Shown: one piece after another, positions 1 to 5,395 of the stretch
Position numbering within the stretch: the stretch's first letter is position 1
Layout of the letters: each line of letters starts with the position of its first letter
Assembly: GCA_012523655.1 (NCBI GenBank)
Contig: JAAYTV010000553.1
Coordinates: 1 to 6,010 of the forward strand
Source: a bacterium
GTDB taxonomy: Bacteria; Zhuqueibacterota; Zhuqueibacteria; Residuimicrobiales; Residuimicrobiaceae
Direction: 5' to 3'
Length of the DNA: 6,010 nucleotides
Notes under the pieces: generated by a model
Database searches by the model: none
The model's input: only the letters and a program-made list of their open reading frames with translations
Told to the model about the DNA's origin: nothing
Made by a program: the position numbers and the translations under genes

Positions 1-337
1 AGATGATGTGCTCGGCGGCGCGGCCCTGGTGGGTGGGCACGAGATACTTGTAGCCGTAATAGGCGCGCACCGCTTCTTCGAGATGATAATAATTTTCGCT
101 GCCGGCATAGGCCTCGTCGCCCACCATCATGCCGGCCCACTGGCGGTCGCTCATGGCCGAGGTGCCGCTGTCGGTGAGCAGATCGATGTAGACGTCCTTG
201 GATTTCAGCAAAAAGGTGTTGTAACCCGCTTCCTGCAACGCCTGTCTTCGTTCCGCCATCGTGGTCATATGCACCAGTTCGACCATTTTGATCTTGAACG
301 GTTCGGCCCAGGATCGTTTTTTGACTCTTTCTTCCAT
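1..337 (-). CDS. Tryptophanase / tyrosine phenol-lyase family beta-lyase, N-terminal part (runs off left edge)
   Basis: This is the first 112 codons of a PLP-dependent (fold type I) beta-eliminating lyase, which splits tryptophan to indole, pyruvate and ammonia, or tyrosine to phenol, pyruvate and ammonia, in the cytoplasm. Conserved blocks seen: AEPFKIKMVE (res 11-20), DLLTDSGTSAMSDRQWAGMM (52-71), GDEAYAGSENYYHLE (73-87) and PTHQGRAAEH (101-110). Compared from memory with Citrobacter tyrosine phenol-lyase, T55, Y77 and Q104-G-R106 match its T49, Y71 and Q98-G-R100 with a constant offset of six: substrate and PLP-site residues, including the catalytic tyrosine. The start codon is at 335-337, preceded by AGAGGAGT about five bases upstream. 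The residues that separate tryptophanase from tyrosine phenol-lyase lie beyond the edge. The AMSDRQWAGMM and SENYYHLE blocks look close to tyrosine phenol-lyase, but Bacteroides-type tryptophanases share the first, so the substrate stays open. It is divergent from the M28 gene. No tnaC-like leader peptide is visible upstream. Confidence 0.93.
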   Translation of the reverse strand, partial: MEERVKKRSWAEPFKIKMVELVHMTTMAERRQALQEAGYNTFLLKSKDVYIDLLTDSGTSAMSDRQWAGMMVGDEAYAGSENYYHLEEAVRAYYGYKYLVPTHQGRAAEHII

Positions 338-342
338 GACGC

Positions 343-350
343 ACTCCTCT
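343..350 (-). promoter_or_regulatory. Ribosome binding site of the beta-lyase gene
   Basis: On the minus strand the sequence reads AGAGGAGT, ending five bases before the ATG at 337. It is a strong Shine-Dalgarno match and supports that start for the tryptophanase/tyrosine phenol-lyase gene. Confidence 0.75.
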
Positions 351-362
351 CTTTAACGGCAA

Positions 363-391
363 AAAGTAGCCATTGGAACTGCCAAAATCAA
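363..391 (-). promoter_or_regulatory. Candidate sigma-70-type promoter for the beta-lyase gene
   Basis: On the minus strand a TTGATT (-35, plus-strand 386-391) is followed after 17 bases by TACTTT (-10, 363-368). Each hexamer matches the consensus only partly (4/6 and 3/6), but spacing and position suit a short leader of about 20 bases before the ATG at 337. Such a leader leaves no room for an attenuating leader peptide like enterobacterial tnaC. This is a weak motif call in a spacer that must hold promoters for both divergent genes. Confidence 0.3.
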
Positions 392-409
392 GGGGATTCG
401 ACTCTTTTC

Positions 410-438
410 TTGCATCTGGCCGGTAAAGTGGTTATTTT
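410..438 (+). promoter_or_regulatory. Candidate sigma-70-type promoter for the M28-GNAT pair
   Basis: TTGCAT at 410-415 and TATTTT at 433-438 are separated by 17 bases, about 50 bases before the M28 start codon at 488. The hexamers match the consensus at 3/6 and 4/6. The spacing is right but the motif match is modest. The predicted leader would contain the 10-bp palindrome at 459-468 and the ribosome binding site at 473-478. Confidence 0.3.
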
Positions 439-472
439 GATATCAGCCAAAGAACTTTTTCAGCTGAAGGGT

Positions 473-478
473 AGGAGG
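473..478 (+). promoter_or_regulatory. Ribosome binding site that fixes the M28 start
   Basis: AGGAGG lies nine bases before the ATG at 488. It is decisive because the same reading frame stays open leftward to position 8, antisense to the beta-lyase gene. The strong Shine-Dalgarno site and the change from lyase-antisense sequence to protein-like sequence both place the true start at 488. Confidence 0.85.
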
Positions 479-487
479 AGTTTGGCT

Positions 488-3445
488 ATGAAAGAGAACG
501 GCGTTGACGGCTGGAAAAAGCTGCTCGAGGGCTACCCCTGGTTCGATCGCGAAGGCGCGTATCCGATCCCCGCGTATTCCGAGTTCATGCCCTCCCCGTT
601 GGTCGGACGCAAGCCTTTGGGCAAACTTGATCCTCGAATTTTTAATGACCAGGATCCTTACGGCTGGATGATCTCAGAGATCGAAGAGGAGTACGAGCTG
701 AAACCAGGCATCCCTCACCTCGGCCGGCAGATTATGAACAGTATTATTAAATTGGGGCGAGGTGAATCAGCCAATCGCATTCAGGGTCCGGATGGGCGGA
801 ACTTGAAAAACAATCCCTATTGGCCTGAAGAGCTTGCCGCTCGATCGAGCCGGCTCCGCAAAGAACGCTACGTCACCCTCCTTCCCATGATGCTCTCTCG
901 AACCCAGGACGATAAAGGCCGCGTGATCTGGACCTTCTTCGGCAACAGCATCCATGCGCCTGAATCGACTTTTTGGAAAGGCTTTTACACCTCGCCACGA
1001 ACTGAAAGGCCGCCGTACTATTTCAGCAAATTTTTCGCCCGCTTGCTGAATCAAGCCTATGGCAAGCGAGTATCCACCAAGCGCTCACTGCTGGAGGCGG
1101 GATTTCGCATTCTTCCCACCACCGATCCATCCGCGCTGCCGAGATGGACGCGAGATTTCCTTGTATCTGATTCGGCTGATTTTCGTCCGGTCAAGTTTCT
1201 GCTGACCTTTCGACCTTTCAACCTTCTCCCCGGCCAGGTGAAAGAGCGCTACCTGGCGGAGAAACTCGCTCTTCTGCCCTGCCCCGGTAGCCTGGTCTTC
1301 TGGGGGATGCCGAATTATAATAAATTAAAAGAGGCACTCGCCGAGGCCGGCCAAATCCCGCTGATCAACCTGGTCGCGCGCAATCAGGGCATCGAGAGCC
1401 TGCGCTCGGCACAGGACGGCTGGTTTCAGGAGACACGGCCGGATAACGTAAAGCACGAAATCCAGGCAGAGCTGATCATTGACTCCTTTCACCGCACGCA
1501 CCGTTGGCAAAAGATTCATCGTTATCAGGATGAACTGAACGAGCAGGTGAAGGACGTCAAGATCGCCAGAGCGCTGTTCAGCACCGATGCAGAGGCTTTA
1601 GACCTTTATGACAAGCCATTGGCGAGGAACTGTCAGCTGTGGGATGATGATTTCAATCTGCTCCTCAACGGCCCCCGGGCAGACCGGCAGAAAATCCATG
1701 AAACGGAAAAACGGATCCTTCAGGGAGGACTTTTCGGTTACCGCTTTTTCTATCCGCCGATGAAGACCGGCTGGTACCGCATCTACTGGCATCGACCGCT
1801 GATCGCATTCCTACCAGCGGGCGCTGAAAATGCGACCATTGTAACCGATGCGCTCATGGGGTATATCGCCGGCTATCACGAAGAGGATTTGAAAATGGCC
1901 GCGCCCGTGGAACTATGGCCCAGAATGCAGCAACGGGAGATCTATCTTTCCGCCCTACGGGATTTCGACAATGGGGAGGACTATTACGCGCATCAGACCG
2001 CGAAAAACCTTTTGTCGCTTTTTGAATATTACCAGATGCAGGGCGAAAAACCCCTGGCTAAATCCTTTGCCCAGTCGATGCTGAACATCGCGAAAAATAA
2101 AACGCTTGAGCAATGGCTGGCTGAATTGAAAGAGCATACCCGGAAGCCGGCCGTCGCCGTTCGCATGAGGAAACATCTTTTAAAAATAATTGATTGGAAC
2201 GAACCGAACGTTCTGCCCAAACCGCTTACTTTTGCTGACACCGCCAACCGGGATTTTGAGGAAAAATGGTGGAACGATATCAAACTCATGAGCCGGGATC
2301 CTTTTCGCTACAAGGGGAATGGGGATATCGCCACCGATGAAGCAACGCGCAGCCGGGTGGACCGTCCCCATCGTGATCTGGAGAGGTTGGGAGATTATTT
2401 CATCGCGCGGCATCGTCACGCCATTGCCGAGGCCGGTCTGGAAGGCATCGCCCTGTGCGGTGAGATGCCGTTCAAGTGGGACACTGATTTTGATTATGGG
2501 CTGTACGGCGGATGGGTCGGCAACCAAAACAACACCCACTATGAAAGAAATATTTTGGTGATCATCCCTGGAAAGAACCGCGGCCAGGCCGTGGTGCTCG
2601 GCGATCATTATGATACCGCCTATATGGAGGATGTATTCGAAAAGGAGAGCGGCGGTTCCGGCGCCCGGCTCGCTGCCATGGGCGCGGATGACAATTGCTC
2701 CGCCGGCGCCACTCTGCTTCAGGCTGCGCCGATTTACCTTCGCTTGGCCAAAGCGGGCAAGCTCGAAAGGGACATCTGGCTGATTCATCTTACCGGAGAA
2801 GAGTTTCCCGCTGATTCCATGGGCGCCCGGCAATTCTGTCGCTCATTGGTCGAGAAAACCCTCCAGCTCAAACTTGACGACGGCAAGCGGATCGATCTCT
2901 CCGGCACCGAGATCGTCGGGGTTTACGTCATGGATATGATCGGACACAACCGCGATGACGATCAAAACATTTTTCAAATCTCCCCGGGTAAAAGCGTCGC
3001 TTCCTTTCATCTTGCCCAAGAGGCGCATATCGCCAACCGGATGTGGAATCATCACGTTCCCACCTGGAATCGATCGCCGGAAAGAGCGCCGCTCCAGAAA
3101 GGACAAAGAATCAGCGGCGGCCAGGAGATACCCGCCCCTGCCAAACACCTCGCCATCCATGGTGAGGTGCGCAGCCAATATGATCCCAACAGCTCTGTTT
3201 TCAATACCGATGCTCAGGTGATGTCGGATGTGGGACTGCCTATTGTGCTGTTTATGGAAAATTATGACATAAACCGAAGCGGCTATCATGACACCAAAGA
3301 TACCATGGAGAACATTGATCTGGATTACGGCGCCGCGTTCGCGGCGATCGCCATCGAGACCGTGGCCAGAGTGGCGGCCTCGAAGAAATTCGGCACAAAA
3401 CGGATAAGGAACAATGCGCATCGCAACTTTGCGGAAAAGGGATGA
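488..3445 (+). CDS. Large M28-family zinc peptidase with about 620 unrecognised N-terminal residues
   Basis: The product has 985 residues. The last third (about 625-965) is a metallopeptidase M28 domain (aminopeptidase/carboxypeptidase clan) with every catalytic element visible: H707 and D709 in GDHYDT, D735 in GADDN as likely bridging ligand, the E771-E772 pair in TGEEF (general base and zinc ligand), D816 in VMDMIGHN and H934 in SGYHDTKDT. A two-zinc exopeptidase acting on peptides or a related amide substrate is expected. Spacings are longer than in compact secreted M28 enzymes: 28 residues from H707 to D735, and 118 from D816 to H934, implying inserted loops near the active site. Residues 1-620 match no domain I recognise; they are rich in Trp, Tyr and Arg (for example GWYRIYWHRP near 428-437) and look soluble. 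There is no signal peptide or membrane segment, so the protein is probably cytoplasmic, unlike most M28 peptidases. The ATG at 488 follows AGGAGG by nine bases. The stop overlaps the GNAT gene as ATGA. The M28 assignment is firm; the substrate is unknown. Confidence 0.9.
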   Translation: MKENGVDGWKKLLEGYPWFDREGAYPIPAYSEFMPSPLVGRKPLGKLDPRIFNDQDPYGWMISEIEEEYELKPGIPHLGRQIMNSIIKLGRGESANRIQGPDGRNLKNNPYWPEELAARSSRLRKERYVTLLPMMLSRTQDDKGRVIWTFFGNSIHAPESTFWKGFYTSPRTERPPYYFSKFFARLLNQAYGKRVSTKRSLLEAGFRILPTTDPSALPRWTRDFLVSDSADFRPVKFLLTFRPFNLLPGQVKERYLAEKLALLPCPGSLVFWGMPNYNKLKEALAEAGQIPLINLVARNQGIESLRSAQDGWFQETRPDNVKHEIQAELIIDSFHRTHRWQKIHRYQDELNEQVKDVKIARALFSTDAEALDLYDKPLARNCQLWDDDFNLLLNGPRADRQKIHETEKRILQGGLFGYRFFYPPMKTGWYRIYWHRPLIAFLPAGAENATIVTDALMGYIAGYHEEDLKMAAPVELWPRMQQREIYLSALRDFDNGEDYYAHQTAKNLLSLFEYYQMQGEKPLAKSFAQSMLNIAKNKTLEQWLAELKEHTRKPAVAVRMRKHLLKIIDWNEPNVLPKPLTFADTANRDFEEKWWNDIKLMSRDPFRYKGNGDIATDEATRSRVDRPHRDLERLGDYFIARHRHAIAEAGLEGIALCGEMPFKWDTDFDYGLYGGWVGNQNNTHYERNILVIIPGKNRGQAVVLGDHYDTAYMEDVFEKESGGSGARLAAMGADDNCSAGATLLQAAPIYLRLAKAGKLERDIWLIHLTGEEFPADSMGARQFCRSLVEKTLQLKLDDGKRIDLSGTEIVGVYVMDMIGHNRDDDQNIFQISPGKSVASFHLAQEAHIANRMWNHHVPTWNRSPERAPLQKGQRISGGQEIPAPAKHLAIHGEVRSQYDPNSSVFNTDAQVMSDVGLPIVLFMENYDINRSGYHDTKDTMENIDLDYGAAFAAIAIETVARVAASKKFGTKRIRNNAHRNFAEKG

Positions 3446-3933
3446 CCGATATGGATTTGACGTTTCGAACCACCCCTGAAGAGAGAGACATTCAACGAGT
3501 CAGGGAGATTGTCGCCTCCACCGATTTTTTTTACGATTTTGAAATTGACGTGGCTGCTGAACTGGTTGAAGAACGCCTAAGCCAAGGAGAATCGTCGGGC
3601 TATCACTTCGTCTTTGCCGAAGTGGAGGGGGTAACCGCCGCCTATGCGTGCTTTGGCCCCATCGAAATGACCAAATCGAGCTTTGATCTTTTTTGGATCG
3701 CGACGCATGCTGATTTCAGAGGAAAGGGCATCGGCAAAAAATTGCTGACCGAGACCTATCGTCATGCAAAACGGCTGGGCTGCACGATGCTCATTGCCGA
3801 GACTTCCGGCCGCGACCAATATTCGCCCACCCGGGCCTTTTACGACAGCGCGGGGTTCGTGCTCGAGGCGAGGATACCGGATTACTACGACAAGGGCGAT
3901 GATCTGTTGATCTATGTCAAACGGCTGGAGTGA
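3442..3933 (+). CDS. GNAT-family N-acetyltransferase
   Basis: The product has 163 residues, a normal length for a single-domain GNAT enzyme, which moves an acetyl group from acetyl-CoA to an amine. The acetyl-CoA pyrophosphate-binding motif A is clear: R93-G-K-G-I-G98 within DFRGKGIGKKLL, after strand beta-4 (SFDLFWIATH, 80-89). The C-terminal motif B region follows: PTRAFYDSAGF (129-139), with Y134 where many GNATs have their general acid. The end, GDDLLIYVKRLE, is typical. The acceptor cannot be read from sequence. The ATG at 3442 overlaps the M28 stop as ATGA, suggesting translational coupling. A second in-frame ATG at 3451 is nine bases after AAGGG and is a plausible alternative giving 160 residues. 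Co-translation suggests it acts with or on products of the M28 protein, for example an amino group exposed by peptide cleavage; this is inference. A likely terminator follows at 3966-3988. Confidence 0.9.
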   Translation: MTDMDLTFRTTPEERDIQRVREIVASTDFFYDFEIDVAAELVEERLSQGESSGYHFVFAEVEGVTAAYACFGPIEMTKSSFDLFWIATHADFRGKGIGKKLLTETYRHAKRLGCTMLIAETSGRDQYSPTRAFYDSAGFVLEARIPDYYDKGDDLLIYVKRLE

Positions 3934-3950
3934 TGGGGAAATCGCTGAGC

Positions 3951-3964
3951 ATCAGGCGCCTGAT
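3951..3964. repeat. 14-bp perfect palindrome after the GNAT gene
   Basis: ATCAGGCGCCTGAT is its own reverse complement and starts 18 bases after the GNAT stop codon. With no loop it can form a DNA-level dyad (possible operator) more readily than a tight RNA hairpin. Its GGCG/CGCC half can also pair with CGCC at 3975-3978 of the adjacent terminator hairpin, so the two could be alternatives. Function is unknown. Confidence 0.45.
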
Positions 3965-3965
3965 A

Positions 3966-3988
3966 AAGGTGGATCGCCTTGATTTTTT
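3966..3988 (+). terminator. Likely intrinsic terminator of the M28-GNAT unit
   Basis: A six-base-pair stem AAGGTG/CGCCTT (3966-3971 with 3975-3980, one T-G wobble) closes a three-base loop and is followed two bases later by six T (3983-3988). It lies 32 bases after the GNAT stop and before the separately starting L-serine dehydratase gene. The stem is short, but the shape and place fit rho-independent termination. Confidence 0.55.
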
Positions 3989-4020
3989 CACCCGCAGCAA
4001 AAATTCATTTCCTAGCGTCA

Positions 4021-4050
4021 TTCATTTTTTCAGTCCCAGCACAATAAAAT
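4021..4050 (+). promoter_or_regulatory. Weak candidate promoter for the L-serine dehydratase gene
   Basis: TTCATT (4021-4026) and TAAAAT (4045-4050) are 18 bases apart in the AT-rich spacer just before the start codon. The -10 match is good (5/6) and the -35 poor (3/6). Transcription from it would begin only about five bases before the ATG, giving an almost leaderless mRNA, which fits the absence of a clear ribosome binding site. Low-confidence motif call. Confidence 0.22.
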
Positions 4051-4061
4051 AGAGTATCCGC

Positions 4062-5264
4062 ATGGAATCCATCAGAGAGATTTATAAAATCGGACATGGG
4101 CCTTCAAGCAGTCATACCATGGGACCACGGAAGGCCGCTGAACGGTTTCTGGAAAAAAACAGTCATGCCGACCATTTCAGCGTTACTTTATTTGGCAGTC
4201 TGGCAGCCACCGGCAAAGGACACCTGACGGATCTGGTCATTCAGAACGTGTTTTCAGGCAGGCGGGTGGAAATCAAATGGGAGCCCGGTATTTTTTTGCC
4301 CCGGCACCCCAACGCCATGGAATTTGCGGCCTTTGACCAGGCCGGATCAGCGACCGATCAATGGACGGCTTACAGTGTGGGGGGAGGCGCCGTGGTGGAT
4401 GAGGCATCCGGTCTGGAGACCGTCGCAATCTATCCGCACACCACCATGGAGTCCATTCTGGAGCACTGTCTGCATAACGGACTGAAATTCTGGGAATATG
4501 TTGAAAGAGTCGAAGGTCCGGAGATTTGGGATTTCTTGAAACACATCTGGGATGTGATGCAGGAGAGCATTCGTCGCGGCCTGTCGTCGGATGGTATTTT
4601 GCCCGGTGCGTTGAAACTTCCCCGCAAGGCAAGTCAGATCAGGGCAAAAGCAGGACAGTATTCCGGTCCTTTTAAGCGCATGGCGCAGATTTTCGCTTAT
4701 GCCCTGGCTGTTTCAGAAGAGAATGCGGCTGGAGGGGAGATCGTAACGGCTCCCACCTGCGGTGCGAGCGGAGTTTTGCCTGCCGTGCTCTATTACCATA
4801 AAAAAGTGTACAAGGTGGAAAAGGACGTTATTCTCAAAGCCTTGGCCACTGCCGGATTGATAGGCAGCCTGGTAAAGACCAATGCCTCCATCTCCGGAGC
4901 TGAGGTCGGCTGCCAGGGAGAAGTGGGTACTGCCTGTGCGATGGCTTCCGCTGCCGCGGCACAAATCATGGGCGGAACCATCACCCAGATAGAATACTCC
5001 GCTGAAATGGGATTGGAGCATCACCTTGGATTAACCTGTGATCCGGTGGAAGGGCTGGTGCAAATACCCTGCATTGAAAGAAATGCCTTCGCAGCGCAGC
5101 GCGCCCTGGCCCACAACACCTATGCCCTCATGTCGGATGGACGTCATCGGATCAGCTTTGATGAAGTGGTGAAAACCATGTATGAAACCGGGATCAGCCT
5201 GCAAAGCCGATACCGCGAAACGTCCCTCGGCGGACTGGCGTTGAGGGATGCAAGGCCGACCTAA
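4062..5264 (+). CDS. sdaA: L-serine dehydratase (L-serine ammonia-lyase), iron-sulfur type, single chain
   Basis: This 400-residue cytoplasmic enzyme converts L-serine to pyruvate and ammonia using a [4Fe-4S] cluster rather than PLP. The N-terminus carries the family hallmark IGHGPSSSHTMGP (about res 10-22), so the ATG at 4062 is right despite a poor Shine-Dalgarno site. The beta domain comes first and the catalytic alpha domain follows, with APTCGASGVLPAV (from res 230), GAEVGCQGEVGTAC, EHHLGLTCDPVEGLVQIPCIERN and the end RYRETSLGGLAL. Three cluster cysteines are C284, C326 and C337; their spacings of 42 and 11 equal those I recall for C343, C385 and C396 of Legionella serine dehydratase. 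That enzyme's fourth ligand is a C-terminal cysteine that enters the active site; this chain ends ALRDARPT and lacks it. Both domains sit in one polypeptide, unlike the split SdaAA/SdaAB of many Firmicutes, and it is shorter than the roughly 455-residue proteobacterial form. It probably supplies pyruvate for fermentation. Confidence 0.95.
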   Translation: MESIREIYKIGHGPSSSHTMGPRKAAERFLEKNSHADHFSVTLFGSLAATGKGHLTDLVIQNVFSGRRVEIKWEPGIFLPRHPNAMEFAAFDQAGSATDQWTAYSVGGGAVVDEASGLETVAIYPHTTMESILEHCLHNGLKFWEYVERVEGPEIWDFLKHIWDVMQESIRRGLSSDGILPGALKLPRKASQIRAKAGQYSGPFKRMAQIFAYALAVSEENAAGGEIVTAPTCGASGVLPAVLYYHKKVYKVEKDVILKALATAGLIGSLVKTNASISGAEVGCQGEVGTACAMASAAAAQIMGGTITQIEYSAEMGLEHHLGLTCDPVEGLVQIPCIERNAFAAQRALAHNTYALMSDGRHRISFDEVVKTMYETGISLQSRYRETSLGGLALRDARPT

Positions 5265-5265
5265 A

Positions 5266-5322
5266 CGATTTCGGATCCCAGATCGCGTGGGGTTAGAGTC
5301 CCCGGGCGATCATGAAAAATCG
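5266..5322 (+). promoter_or_regulatory. Nested hairpin in the serine dehydratase-aminomutase spacer
   Basis: An inner hairpin pairs GATCGC (5281-5286) with GCGATC (5306-5311), then, after one G-G mismatch and a T-G wobble, GGGG (5289-5292) with CCCC (5300-5303) around the seven-base loop TTAGAGT. An outer arm CGATTT (5266-5271) can pair with AAATCG (5317-5322). No T tract follows, so it does not look like an intrinsic terminator. It begins right after the serine dehydratase stop and would bury an alternative ATG at 5312. An mRNA processing or stabilising element, or a leader control element for the aminomutase gene, is possible. The pairing is seen directly; any role is inferred. Confidence 0.5.
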
Positions 5323-5384
5323 CTACGAGGGTGAAGCGGCCCATCGTTCCGTAGAAGCGGTTCACCTGAACACTGTCATTGAGC

Positions 5385-5390
5385 GGAGAA
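5385..5390 (+). promoter_or_regulatory. Ribosome binding site favouring the aminomutase start at 5396
   Basis: GGAGAA lies five bases before the ATG at 5396 (seven from GGAG). The frame stays open upstream to another ATG at 5312, 28 codons earlier, but that one lacks a good site and lies inside the hairpin. This favours 5396. Confidence 0.6.
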
Positions 5391-5395
5391 GTGCC

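Noticed and set aside
8..487. In-frame upstream extension of the M28 reading frame (160 extra codons)
   Set aside because: Most of it is antisense to the clearly recognisable beta-lyase N-terminus and it crosses the divergent promoter spacer. A strong ribosome binding site supports the start at 488.
338..487. tnaC-like leader peptide for a tryptophanase operon
   Set aside because: No short open frame with a critical Trp codon and ribosome binding site was found before the lyase start, and the space from the candidate promoter to the ATG is too small.
2180..2833. 217-codon open frame on the minus strand inside the M28 gene
   Set aside because: The plus strand there encodes the conserved zinc-binding motifs of M28. 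The minus-strand product resembles no family and is a shadow of the real frame.
2843..3421. 192-codon open frame on the minus strand
   Set aside because: It is antisense to the C-terminal M28 region carrying D816 and H934, and has no family resemblance or convincing start site.
5281..5311. tRNA-like arm: GGGG-TTAGAGT-CCCC resembles a T arm, and on the minus strand an anticodon arm with TCT
   Set aside because: No acceptor, D or remaining arms can be built around it. The upstream sequence is serine dehydratase coding sequence, the loop lacks the TTC of a T loop, and the minus-strand version lacks T at position 33.
5281..5311. Intrinsic terminator after the serine dehydratase gene
   Set aside because: The hairpin is strong, but neither strand shows a T tract directly after it.
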